From positions 120,902-161,792 of the forward strand of contig NW_003546404.1 in assembly GCF_000090795.2 (NCBI RefSeq): 40,891 bases of DNA. Reading direction: 5' to 3'. This stretch comes from Amphimedon queenslandica (taxonomy: Eukaryota; Porifera; Demospongiae; Haplosclerida; Niphatidae). Position numbers and translations under genes: made by a program. The notes under the pieces were generated by a model, which saw only the letters and a list, made by a program, of their open reading frames with translations, did no database searches and was not told where the DNA came from. Positions within the stretch are counted from its first letter, which is position 1; every line of letters starts with the position of its first letter. This document shows, in pieces, positions 18,012-31,730 of the stretch.

Positions 18012-21000
18012 TTACATAACATTACACATTGATTCAGGCACTTCGCTTGGCTCAAAAAGCATTGCCACTAGATCATAAACTTTCTTGGCATTTTTAGCCA
18101 CTCCAATAGCATCAGCAGAAGAATATACATCAACAGGTGCACGTGGAAGCAAGTGTCGGTTAGGAAATCTTGAATTAAGATAATATTTCTCCATTGAACT
18201 TACTAGCTGGGGTAGTTCTCTTAGTTCATCAAAAATTAATTTGTCTGATGAAGCTATTTCTTCTGCAAGATAGCAAAGGCCATGACTAGTAAGGTCAGGA
18301 GTCAAACCTAGTTTATACATTCCTGCCTTAAGACTTTTCTCACATGTTTCATGAGCAAGAAGCAAAACTTGACAGTATACTGATTTGTCTGTTACATGTT
18401 CACATAAAATACTCATAGCTATAAGATCACTCTTTGCTTGTTTCAACCACCTAACTGCTTCTGAGGGATCAATAATAGCTTTCGTAGATTCATCAGCACC
18501 TTGACCATGAGCATTAATAGTGTCCTTTTCTGGGTCAAAACTCATGTCCATATCATCATCAACTTCATATCTCTCTAAAACATCACAAAAGTCTTCTTTT
18601 GACTGTGCTGTAAGGCAATCAGCAATTGGGTATAAAAATCTCAAATACTTCGTTGGTTTTTCATCATGTGATTGAGCTATTTCTACACATATAATAGAAG
18701 CCATATCTTTACAAAATGATATACTGCTAGGCTTAGCTTTACTGTCTACATATAGAGTACTAGAATCATGAATTAAAAATGGCACATTGATGGTACCAAT
18801 CAACATTTCATCAGCCAACTTTATGTGACATCTGAGGTCTTCTTTGACAACTACTTTTGTTTCAGTAATATATTTATTGCTCAATGTTGAAACAACTTCG
18901 TTGATTTCGGTATCTTTTACTGTCGAACTGCCAAACGTTTTTAAATGAGCTGATATTACTTTTGGAAGAACTAATTGCAAGGATGGAACAAGAGATTTCA
19001 AATTTTGAAAATAATCAGTAAGGTGTGAGCATTCTATCATTAGATTTGATGTAGAGACTAACTCTTCCTTGCATACAAGTGATAAACCATGTGGTCTAAC
19101 TTCTTCTGGTAGTGTAAGGCAAATTTTCTTTTCAGGTATGCTATTTTTTTGAGAGCTTGGTAGCACCACTGTAGGCAACTGAAACAAAGAGTAAGAAGAT
19201 TTTGCTAAATCTAAGCGGCTTTTGGCATAGCGTTTTAAATCTATAAATAACAACTCTGTCGATAGTTTCATATGGCCTTCATCATTAGGCAAATATAAAG
19301 GTGAAAGTTCCTTGGCAATAACATCTTCATCTCTAGAATCCTCCTTACAGAGTTCATAAAGTATTAACAATGCCTCTCTAACTTTTATAGACTCATCTGA
19401 GTTCAAATGTCTGCCTTTTAACTGCTCCAAAAGGTGCTGTAGTGCCTTTAGTGAGATAGTCTCAGATATACCAATAAGAGGCAAGTTAATACCAAATTCT
19501 TCCATAAAAGGAGGTAAAGAAATAATATAAGGAAAAAGATTCTCTGAGTCCTGAGCACTTGATATATGCCTTACCACTTGCACTGGCTTCACAAGAACTG
19601 GCTGAGAAACAACATTATTTTTTGAATTGTCAGCTGACACTGGAATGCAAGGTATGGTGAACAATTCATTTAATCCTTGATTTGCTTTGTTTTCAATAAG
19701 GTACCAAAAATTCTTGACAATCACAGTCTGTAATAAACTGCATTGATCATGTGTAATATCAATATCATAGTTACCAAAAAGACTAGGGTCAGATAAACGT
19801 GCTTTTGAAATATGCACCAAGTTTTTAGACACATCTTCTAATTCTGGTTTAATAGTAACACCAATTTTTTTAAGGGTCATATCACAATACGATTCATTTT
19901 CTTCAGGGCATATCGATGCCTCCATAAGACACTGTTTATATTCGTATGATTCCATGAATTCTGTAGGCAACTTCACAACTGGCTTTACTGTCCATACTAA
20001 TTCAGCATAACTATGCAATACTGTTTGATTTAGGGAAGTTAAACTTGTAAATTCGGATGGCATAATCCATTGCAAATTGTCAACAGATTCAGCTTTTATA
20101 AAACAAATACGGCCAATTTCTGCCAAAAAGCTTGAGTCTTTATGCCATTTTTTTGCTGATTTGGAAAATAAATAATCAACTAGCATCTTCGAGATGATTG
20201 GCCATTTTAAAGCATCTTTGCTAGACAATGACTGACAGCAAGTTTTAAACTCCTTCTTATTCAGTGTAGTTTTTAAGCACAGTATTCGAAAAAAATCTAA
20301 CCACCGTTTACTTTGATAGTTAATGGGAACAAATGAAAAGCATTCTCTGAATTCTTTGAAGAGAGGAATGGTGTGATCCTTAAAATAAGAGAGTGGTTGA
20401 AGTTTACCATCTTTTCCTTCAAGGCACGGTAATTCATATAACGCTAAGTAAAAGGGAGAAGGTTCAATACAGTCTCTTTCACTAATAAATCTACGGTCTC
20501 TTATGTGAGTCAACTGCTCTAGCCTTTCTTGTGATGTTAAAATACTAAATTTAGAAAAAACAAAGCGAATGAAAACATCTTGTTGAGAAACACTTTCAAT
20601 TCCAAATACTCTTACATCACAGAAATTATCCCATGCTCCTGATGGATTAAGAAAAATGATATTTTCATCTGTTGCCCATTTACTATATCCCGCCTGACAT
20701 ACACCCTTATAATTATGTGATATGATATACACATCTTTCCCATAAATACAATTAAGATCACCTTTTATAGACTCAAAAACTGGCAAGGATTTCACGAACC
20801 TTAAACTTTGAGAATTATTTCTAAAATTAACTTTTCCCAAATATTTTACTAACACCTGAAAAGTAGGACATGAGCTTTCAAGACAACTAAAAATATTTTT
20901 CTGTTTATGAATATGATACAACATACCAAGGACTTTGTCAGCATCTGCTAGTTGAAAGCAGTATTCTTTAACAACTGAAGGTAATTCTATCTCTGTATCA

Positions 21001-24000
21001 AAAAACGGAACATCAAATGAGCGCAGCATGTGACAAAACTTTACATCGTGTGATTTTATGTCTTCAGTAGCTGGGTTTATAATGGGACGTATTGGAGAAG
21101 ATGAATTGAAAAGAAAGCCAGATGTTGAAGGTATTAAAGCCCATTGTTTGACAATATTACCTTGGTGATGTTTAAAACAATCATCAGTGCTAAGACATTG
21201 CCACAAACTTATAAGTTCTTCTTGTGTAAGCATTATCTCATCCAGCCATAATGTAGCAAGGCCAATGACAAATGAATCTGAAATATCAACTTGAAGACTT
21301 AAAAGTTCTATAGGAATATTTTCCCTCATTAAATTATCAACAAAATCAAAGGTAACATCCTTGGAAGACAAAAAATACGAACGAGTTAGTTTTGGACAAC
21401 AAGTGATACAAGATTCGTGTAAAAATTGGGAACGACTATTTGGGAAAAGCCAAGCAAATTTGCTGAATAATGTTTTTGGAAATTTTTCAAATACCTGTAG
21501 TTGACCATCAGCAGTTAAAAGAAGTGGAATATTGACAGGAGAGGCAGGAAATTTGTATTCAATTTTATCACCTTCATCAGACTTAAGCAGTAGATATTCG
21601 AAAAAAGCAGAAAATTTTTTCACTGATTCAAAGGGAGTATCTTGAATTGAGCAAGGACATTTTGTAATAATTTGAGAGTGAAAGCTTTTAAAAAAGTGAA
21701 AAATTGATTGTTCAGTAACAATAGCAGGTTCTTTATCTGTGCACTTTAAAATTTGTTCAGTAACAATAGCAGGTTCTTTATCTGTGCACTTTAAAATTTC
21801 TTTAAAGTGCTTGCAAAGTAGATATGGTGCAGATGTCAAAACCATACCAAGCTTTAATAGTATTTTGCAAATTTCATGATAATTTCTTGTAAAAGATGAC
21901 ACAAAATAAGCTTGTTTAAATGGTTCTGTGTCATTATGTAGAACATGCCAATCAATCAAAAAAAATTGATTCTCTTCTTTTGTTGATGTTAATATTTTGG
22001 CATTATGAAACCAAAGTAATTTTAAAACCTTATGCCCAATTTGTTTCCAGCCATTTACTGATATCCAAAAAGGAAACAAGCTGTAATATGATTTTACAGC
22101 ATTAAGGCAACTCTTCATATTTTCATAACCTTTAGTTATACAGTAATAGGGCTTTACTTGTTCTAAAAACTCAGCATATGATGAAGAAATTGAGTCTAAT
22201 AAATTATTGTTCCATTTTGTGTTATCATCTGGTTTTTCTGATACTTCACTTATCCAAAGTGAATGCCTGTCACTGCTTAGAATAAACTCTCCATTTATAT
22301 GAACAGGAAGATTTGTGTACCCTGGAAGTGGAAGGAAACAGAATACTTGTCCCTTAAAATCATTACATCTTTCTAATGTAGCAGCAATCCCATGTCTGGG
22401 TATCTTTTTAAAATAATTCCATTGTTGTGAAGGGTTTTGTATGTCTCCAACTCCTTGCTGTATTAACCACTTTTCTTTTGTTGAAGCTTCGGGACGGTCT
22501 GAATGGACTGTTTTCAGTATCAATTGATACAAGACAAGATCTGGCTGCTGAGAGTCTCTGAAACTAGACAAACTGTTTTTAAAACTAGCTCGTTTGTGAT
22601 GGCTGTCATCAGATAAATGAATAGCAAAACTTTGCTGACAACTGACTGAATTAGAGCCATTAATGATAAAATATTCAAAATTAACAACATTATTCAGAAA
22701 AAGAAGAGAGTGCTTAATTGTAGCAACCCATTCACTTAAATATGACTCCATCTTGTCAGCAGTCAATGGTTTAGTTTTTTCTTTATCATCAATTAACTCT
22801 GATTCCTTTACCTGCTCGTCTGTACAACGAAGTGGTAATCTAAACAGTACACCTTTGTCTAAACCAGGTAGCTCATTTAGAACGCCATCTTGTAGAAAGC
22901 ATGAGCGTAAGTCAGACATATCTTTCCAAAACTTATCATTAGTACTGTATTGTCTGCCAGGTCTACTTACATCAGCTCCAGATACATATCTACAATGAGG
23001 ATCAAACACACAAAGCTTTTCTCCTCTTGTTATAAAACTCGGACAATCAGTTATATGATATACCACATTAAAACCTATACCAAACTGACCAATAGTTTCC
23101 TCATCATCACGTTTAGAACCAAAACCCAGCTTCTGAATGCCTTCCAAATCTTTATCACTAAAATTTTTATCATTCCATACCAGAAGAGCAGGACCTTGTA
23201 AATCATCTCCCCATTTTTCTGACGGTACTCTTTCCTTCTCATGTTGCCTTTTGTCTAGAATTATTCTCATTTGAGTAGCCTTCGCATCATCAGCATTCTG
23301 TAGTAGTTCTTTTAAAAAAGTAATACCAAGTGGATAATCTCGAAGAATGGTTTTAAGTCTATCAGTTAGTTTTTCTGTCTGACCAAAGTCAGACCCTGCA
23401 AAAGCTGAATCATCAACAAATTGGTTTAAGTAATTACTACGCACAGGCACTACACCAAAAAATTTTGCCATTTCATTTGTTAATTTTTCATGAATTGGGT
23501 AACAGTAATCATCTACTTCAGAGAGCCAAAGTACATCATTGTAATAAAGATTAGTACTTGGACGCAAGACATAATGAACATCGACAAGAATTGTCTCCTT
23601 TCTCTTATCAAAATCTTCTTTTTGTGCTCCATTCAGTTCTAAAATTAGATTATCTACAAACTCATGATAATCAGATGGCAATGGTTCCTGTCCGAATTGA
23701 GTATACATTTGACCTAATGTATCTAGGAGTTTATTGATATCAAAATTGCTATGAATAGCAAGTGCATTTTGCAACCTTTTTTTCTCTGATATTATGACAG
23801 GAAGCTTGTAAAGATAAGGACCATTTGTTTTCCAACTTTGTGCAACATTATTTGGAATAATAAACTCACTACCCGTCCATATAAATGGTTTATCTTGATA
23901 GGAATGTAATATTTCTGCTGGAGTTGGTGGCATGTCAATATCTTCTGCAATAATGTGTGATGGATTCATCAGTTCATTTTCAAAAAATTCATATACCAAT

Positions 24001-27000
24001 TGACAAGTTCTTTCTATATGGGATAACACGTCTTCCATTTCAAAGAATTTCTGAGAGCTTTCTTCAGACATCAAGCCAATTAAGGATCTAAAATGGTTTA
24101 GTACATCATTTAGTGAAGGCCAAGTAGAAATATGTAGCAACTTTAAGCTATTAGGAGGTATCAAATCACACCCACTTTTACCAACACATTGAATATTAAC
24201 AATAGGTTTCTGAGAACCGGCAATAAAACTAGCCTTCTGCATATTATCCTCACTTGTCATTACCATAACTTCTGAAGCAGATAAGACTGTACAGCCATCT
24301 CCTTTCCAAGGCAGTATATATGTTTCTGGCTTTTCTAGAACTGGTAGAAAAGGAATATCTCTGAACTCTACAGGACAATTAGTTGCATTCAAAAACTTAA
24401 TTATGCTTTTAACTCTGAGAAGTGCTTTTTCTTTACTCCTATCATAAAGCTCCTTGATTGTCTGTGCACTGATAATAATAGCATCCCAAGAGAGTTCTCT
24501 TTTCATTAAGCCAAGCATTGAAAGTGCTGCATCCACTAAATGATCTTCGTAAAAACTATTCAGTGGGAACATTTCATTTTCAGGATCAAACATGTCACAA
24601 AATAATGAAGGATCAACAAGCTTACAAGCTTTTTTGAGCTGCAGCCCATCAGGAGAAACAGGGATGCATTGAAAGTCTTTTAGACGATGCTTTAACCAAT
24701 CATACTTTCCAGTACCAAGGGCAGACAGTATAATAAAAAGAATACTATTACGAGTATTCACATTACTTGTACTAAGATCCTGCTTGCCAAACAATTCACT
24801 GTTTAAAAATATTTCAAGAAACTTTTTTTCAGTGATAAGATCTATTGCATTGACTTCTATCATATTTTGTAGCTGCTCTAAATGAAGCTTAGGCAGAGCT
24901 ACAACAGGCAGCTTTAGCATAGAAGCAAATTCGTGAAAAATATGTAAGTCATTTTCTTTAGTCCCAGACACTTGAAATAATGATGAAGGAAAAAATTGAG
25001 ATTGAGAAAGAGTTAACCATTTTTGAGTACAAGAGGAATAGAAGAGAGTCTCCTGAGATATTAAATGGAACAGAACTGGTAACAAACTCTCCCATGGATT
25101 TTTCGTTTTTAGGGATGCAGCCAGTGGCCACAAAGCAAAAAAATCATATAATGCGAGCTCATCTGAAAAGTGCATTTCCAATAACTTTGTCAACAAGAGG
25201 CAGTAAGCATTAGGTATAACAGTTGTCATCAATTGTTTGTTCCAATGTTCTTTTGAATAGGAAGACTCTTTAACTGACTCAGAAGTCAATATGCCACTCC
25301 TGTTGCTCATAACAGCAAAGTTAGCACTAACATGCACTGGTAGACCAGTACTGGAGACAGCAAGTGGAAGAAAACAAAAGACATTGCCTTCAATGCTCTG
25401 GCAATGATAAATGTTATCACTCTTACGGAGTCCACATGCTACTGAAGCTACTGCCAAATCGTTGTATCCTTCCAAATTTTCTGTTACAGTAGATACTAGC
25501 CAGTGTTCTATTTCTTCTTCATAATTGAGTGAAGTTACAGTAATGACTTTTTTTTCAATCCCATAGCTTTCAATTGCATTGCACTTAATGGAAATTTCAT
25601 GTAAACGATCACCATTGTCTTGTACTGTACTAAATGTAATGGACTTAACATTTTGAAGAAATAGTAGTAATTTAGATGCATTATCTTCTAAATCATCCTT
25701 AATTTGCTGCACCAGCTCATCATCATAAAGTGTTGAGCTTATTTGGCTAGGATTCGTTCTAAATGGTAATCTGAAAATTGTACCATTGTATTTGATGGAA
25801 GAACGAAACCCAAACAAATCTTGATAAGGAGCTAATTGATCAGAATGAGCTAAAAACTTTGAACGATATTCTATTTTTTTACCAGGGCTACTCTGATTAT
25901 GTACTACACCTTTAAGGTACTTTAGGGTTGGATCAAATATATACAACCACTTTCCACTAATAAATGAAGGTACATCAGTGATGTGATACACTGAGCAAAA
26001 GCCAACGCCAAATTTACCAATTTTCAGTGGCTGGTTAGCTTTAGTGGCAGCTGCTAGTTTAGTGATGTTTTCAAAGTCTTCTTCAGTAAAAGTACTGTTG
26101 TTATGTACTATCAGAGCTGGACCATGACTATCTCCTATTCCTTTAATGATTAACTTTTTTGCTGAATGTGTGCGCTTGTCATACATTATATTGACTTCAG
26201 TTGCCCCAGCATCATCGGCATTTTGAATCATCTCCTTTATAATTGTGAGGCCATCTTTGTATTCTCTCAAGATGTTACCAAGCCGTGTTGTCAATGGTTC
26301 ATGTTGACCAGCATCATCAAATACGTCCTCAGTGATACCAAGATGATCACTAAGTGGAGTTAGTCCTAATTTAGAAGACAAATGAGATACCTTGTCATGT
26401 ATTAAACTATAATCTTCATCTAAATCATTAGCAATATCACAAAAAATTTCATCATCAGTATAAAACACTTCTTCAATAGGTAAAAGCTTAGGATAATCAA
26501 AGCCACTCTTTACTGGAACTAAAATATCATCTTCATCCATTCTATTGATGTCTTCAACTACCCAATCTAATATAGATTTGACTATTAACCAGGCATCATC
26601 AGCACTGAGCTTATGACATGTCTGGTCTCTTACTAAATAAAGAACTGATACAATCTGCTTTGATGTAATGCTAACTGGAACACCACATCGAATGAAAAGT
26701 TTAGAAAACTTTTGCAAGCTAGCAGGTAGCACAAATATAAATGGAGCAAGGTTTGATCTAAATGATGGATTAGCTGATACAGCCACTTGACTCGAGTCAA
26801 TAAATGTTGAGAGGGCTTCCGACCATATCCATTTCCCCACAAACATTTGTGAATTACAGTAACTTATGTTTTGCATCAAGTATGAATATGTTTGAAGTGC
26901 AATTGATTGCAGCATGTCTGTTGGTATTTCATCTTCAAGTGATATTATTTCATGAAAGTGATTTATGACAGCAGGTACTAGATCACTGGGTTGACTACCA

Positions 27001-30000
27001 AGACCTTGTACAAGTTGACTGGGAACATTTTCAACGAATAGAGCTTGTGAGCCAACTATAAGTGGTAGGTCTGAGGAAGCAAGCTCTTGTGTTTGAACCA
27101 CTAAAGGATTAAAATCACTTGAGACTAAGCTTGTGCTGTATTGAGATCCCTTCCACATTAGATTTGAAGGATAATTGCTTGGAGGATTACTTGCTACTGG
27201 TAGCCAGCAATATTGGCTAGCTTGACTATGTAAAACATCAATCAAATTATTATGATAATTTACACTCGTGTACAAAAGGACAGGATTATCTGATAAGTAT
27301 TTCAAAACAGAAACAACTCTTGAGTACTTAATTTGACCAACATTATAGCTATTTGAAAAACGTGCACTTGATCGAAGAGATAATAAAATTTGAAAAATTT
27401 CATTAGCATTGACAGATGTCTTCAAATCACACTTTCTCAATATGGAAAGATAAGGATAAAAATTAGAAGCAGGAAACTTACTCTCACCATTGTAGAGTTG
27501 ACATAAAATTTCACTTTCTGGATCAAATAAATTTTGAGGAGCGTCAAGTATTGATGAGTTTGAGACTTCAACAAAAGGTAAGCTACTCATGGCAGAGGTA
27601 AGTTGCTGAGCTATTTGTCTATACTGAGGAGTATAGAAATTGTCAAGAACACTTATCATAAAAGGAACTATACTGCTGTTGCTAAACTGCCTGTTACGAA
27701 TTTGTTGAAATGCTATCTTCTGGAGGTACTCAGTTTCCTTCATAAGGTAAATGTGATTAGACAAATTTCTTATAAGATTTGAAACATTTCCAGTGACATC
27801 AATGATTAGGGGAGTGTTCGTTAGTAAATCTGTTCTGAAACTGTAAGTACCACTCATTGCTATAGCTCTATTATCACAACATGATGCCCTGATAGCATTA
27901 ACAGAAACTCGAGAGGATTGATTATGCTGTAGAACTTTTAAAAAAGGGATTCCACAAAGGATGATTATTCTGTAGCGTTCACCCTCAAAGTTTGAAAAAA
28001 AATGCTGCATCGCTACAGCTTCAGAGCTAGAAAGCCTGACACCTTTAAAGGATAAAGAAAGCATAGCATCAAGTACTTGATCATTCTTAAACTGATACAA
28101 GTACTGAAAGAGTTGTTTATGTTTCAAATATGAAAATTCGCGCACATCAGCAAACCTGATACCACATTTTTCTAAGCCTGATAAAAGTGCTGCTGACGCT
28201 ACATGATTATATGGAGATATGTACACAACTCTATCTTGTTTAGCTAGTGCAGTGACACTAGTACTACCAGTATGAGTTTTAACTGGCACTATAGGCTTTG
28301 ATTGAAAATATGACAATTCCTGGCTGTTAAGCCATTGCCAAAAATGTGACATTTGATCACGTGACCAACAGCTTGTGTTGCATTTTGATACTAAATTTGC
28401 AACTTGTTCAGTATCTAGCAAAACAAGCTGTGTACAACCACTTCCTACAACTGAACACAGTAGTGAATGTAATGTACTGTCTTCATTGTACACACTCACT
28501 AACTGGTTCTCTAAACCAGGCAATAGGCTGATAGGATGAGAAGAGCTACTGACAAAAATATCCTCAACAAAATACGATTTGCTCTGAAACATCTCAAAAG
28601 AGTCATCAGCTAATGGAAGCAACTGAAGACCAATTATGTCATGAAAAGCATCATCTTTTAAAATATATTTTAAAATTTCTATTTTTTCATTTCTAGATGT
28701 ATTGCAGTAAGAGCTTACATTACTCCTTAAGTATGACCTAACCACAGCCGGTTGCAGTGTTTCGAGACTAATGCAATACTGCTCCAATGCTTCATAATTG
28801 CTACTGTCAATATCAACTAAATTTTCATTGCAACTAACTACAGCATCTTTGACTGATGTTGGCAGTTCATCAATTATATAAACTGCATCACTAGTACTAA
28901 CCCATCTCTCTCCAAAAGTATGCACAGCCTTACTACTGCTTACTAGCAACTGGTAAAAAGGATCCAATAGGCCTTGCCAAGGAGTATTGGCAACTCTCTT
29001 TACATCAGGCCAACAACTGTATACTGTGCTAGGATCAATTAGAAACTCCATTAGCTCAGAAACCAACTTGAAGTAACATGAAGGAAGACATTTCTCCACT
29101 AATAACTTGTTCCAAGTTCCCTCTTCATCTCCTTTCCTTTCTTGTGCTTCCCATTTCAGAGAGCGACGGTTACTACTAATAGCAAATGTTCCATTTACAT
29201 GAACATTAAAGGGTGCCTGATCTTCCACAGGCAGAGGCAAAACACAAAAAATACGACCGTTTGAAATTGTATCATCTAAATTGATAGCTGCGCCAACCCA
29301 TGGAAGGATATGCTGCTTCTCTGCTAATTGCATTACATCATTATCATCACTACCAATTTGATTAATAACTAGCCAGTCGTAATTGCTCACAACGCCAGCA
29401 TCAACTGTCTCAATACTAAAATGTGATGCATCAATAATAATGTCACGTATGCTATACTTTGAATCATCAATAAATGTTGATTCAACATCACTCAATAATT
29501 TCCGCTGTTGAGATAATCGTGACTGAAAATCTTTTTGACTCACGCTAACTTTAAACAATGATACTGTATCATTTCTCTCTGTGATTTTACATATTTCAAT
29601 TGAGCAAACTGATCTAAGAAAAACTAATAAATACTGGGCTTCTTCCTGTAATGTGTGAAGCAGGCTATGAAGCTTATCAATTGTGTACACGTCACTGGAA
29701 AGATTTGATTCTCTGTTGCGCAATGGAAACCTAAACAAGGTCTTATCCTGGTAGCTTGGATTAGCCTTTGAAAATCCGCAAATGCCATGAAAGGGTTTCA
29801 GTGCTTCTTGACAACTACTTTTTAGGTTTCTTAGGGAGAAGCCTTTACCTGATTCTCCTTTCCATACCCTTTCCTGTGGCTCCAGGAATCCACAATAATT
29901 CTGACTGAGAATAACTGGTAAGTCTATAAATACAAATAAAACATATTCATAGTTAGCACTTAACACATAAATAAACTATCTTTAACGAAGAATGCTATAA

Positions 30001-31599
30001 TTAAAATAACACCTCACCTGTGATGTGATACACAGAATTAAATCCAATTCCAAACTTTCCAACTTTGTGTGGATTCTTGGCTTTACCGCTATGCTGAAGA
30101 CTCTGTATGCTCTCCCAGTCTTCTTGCCTGAAAGGAGCATCATTATAGGACAAGAGAGCTGGTCCTGTAAACTGTTGCAAAAGCTCCTTAGAATATTCAC
30201 TACCACTGGCAGCTGATATAAGTGAAGGTGGGAGGGTTTGTAAAACACGACAATCCAAAAAGAACTTGACCTCTTTGGCTCTAGCATCATCAGCATTTTG
30301 AATGATTTCCTGAAAAAATATATAAACATCAAATTTATAAGTACATGTACATGTATAGACACAAAATGATAATAAAATAACAATTTAGATTTCAAACATA
30401 CTTTGAATATTTGTCCACTCGGGTACTCTCGAAGGATATTTCTAATTATCTCGTACAATGGAGGTCTTCTCTGACCAAAACTTTCACCAAACAAATCATC
30501 AACATCTGACCTCCCTAAAAATTTAATAATGTAAAATTTACCTGAAGAAATTACAAAATACATAATAACAAGTGAAGTGTTTCTTTCATTCTACACAGTA
30601 CAAGCATCTTTAAATGCCTTTTCACACTAGTACAAGTAATGCACATTGATTTGCTTTTATTGTGTTCGCATTAGAGGGGGTTCAAATTAATACTCAATTA
30701 CTCATGAATGTGCAACATTCTCACTTCACTTCTAGTGGTGGATTGATGTTAGTCTGACTGGTCCAGACACTGCGTCTGGACCAGCAAATGTATTGTAATG
30801 CACCAGCAAATGTATTGTAATGCACCAGCAACAAAAACACAACTATTCTACATAATTCAGCTGTTAGTGTGAATAAGAACAATGCAGCTGCCAACCACTA
30901 GCCTCACCAGAGTACTAACAGGTGCATACAAGCATTTAGGAAGCAAGTTTTAATAAAAAAACCCAAAGAAAAAGTTAGAAACTGAACACATCTACTTCTG
31001 GGCCCGGGCATCAGTTTAGTTCCAGCTCCACCAATAGTAATACATCATGTATACATAATGTATTTAAATTTATTCTCTGCTTTGTTTTGGCTAGTGCTGA
31101 CAATACTACTATGGATTCATTGTTACTCTACCCACATGGGAGCCCATAATTAGTATAAATCATTACTAATTAAATTAAAGACATTTATACTACGCACCAT
31201 TTCTTCTGATGTATTCAGCAGCTGATCTCTCACCAATCTCTTCTAAAGCATCTGACAATCTCCCTAGAGTAGGTACTCCTTTACGCTTAACATTGTCTAC
31301 TTTCTTAAGCCATTTTGACAAACATTCTCTCATACAGTCATCCCTTGAGTTATTCCTAAACCGAAACTGAATGTCAGTCAAAGTCACATAACCAAGTCCT
31401 AAAGCTGATCCAAAGTCTTTCCATTTGCGAAAGGAAAAGGGAGACCTCTTTAACAGGTTTAAAACATTCTCCAAATCTTTAATATCTAAAAATTTATGAA
31501 ACATAACATTTCTGGTAAACCAAAGAAACATCAGTCTGTACCAAGGAGATGATGTAGTTGAAGCCCCTCAGTTTCAGAACCCAAGGCTGAAGAAGTCAT
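18012..31599 (-). CDS. DEATH-domain sacsin-like protein: DEATH, three GHKL sacsin repeats, HEPN
   Basis: Five exons (31599-31542, 31485-31198, 30514-30402, 30309-30018, 29923-18012) join in phase to about 4,220 residues. Residues ~20-112 form a DEATH-type helical domain (DLENVLNLLKRSPFSFRKWK, FGSALGLGYVTLTDIQFRF, CLSKWLKK, LSDALEEIGERSAAEYI). Three sacsin repeats follow, each opening with a GHKL ATPase: NADDARAKEV (~158) with KFGIGFNSVYHIT; NADDAGATEV (~1483) with KFGVGFCSVYHIT; NADDAKATQM (~2458) with QFGIGFNVVYHIT. A HEPN domain (from ~4068) ends the protein. Vertebrate sacsin is a large chaperone-like scaffold with a ubiquitin-like domain, three such repeats, XPCB, J and HEPN domains. Here I see no ubiquitin-like domain and no J domain (no HPD tripeptide in the ~400 residues before HEPN). 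The last exon holds about 94% of the coding sequence. A 45-bp in-frame tandem duplication lies at about 21708-21799. A link between a DEATH adaptor and sacsin ATPases suggests immune or cell-death signalling, which is inference. Confidence 0.92.
21708..21799 (-). repeat. Exact 45-bp tandem duplication inside the sacsin-like giant exon
   Basis: The unit beginning TTCAGTAACAATAGCAGG occurs at 21711 and again at 21756, essentially identical over 45 bp. It duplicates the 15 residues ILKCTDKEPAIVTEQ in frame. Near-perfect identity suggests a recent event, an allele, or an assembly artefact. Confidence 0.9.
30515..31197. other. Intron between DEATH exon and first sacsin exon, with hairpin and short tandem repeat
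   Basis: The 683-bp intron holds a perfect 11-bp stem with a 5-nt loop: CTGGTCCAGAC at 30758-30768 and GTCTGGACCAG at 30774-30784. Directly after it the ~22-bp unit GCACCAGCAAATGTATTGTAAT occurs about twice (~30779-30825). I see no gene in it. Confidence 0.6.
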
Positions 31600-31730
31600 C
31601 TTTGCGTAAACTGATACCAATCCTTTCGCTATGTGGGCGTATGTAGCTACACGTACGTACACATGCATTCACTAGGCGTGGTTTCGTCTTATATTAATTA
31701 AGGTTATTAATTAAAATTATTGTATAAAAA

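Noticed and set aside
18100-18180. Possible HEPN RNase motif (Arg-x4-His) in RFPNRH
   Set aside because: The position matches the RYP-type end of the nucleotide-binding HEPN of sacsin, not the usual catalytic helix. No second conserved site supports nuclease function.
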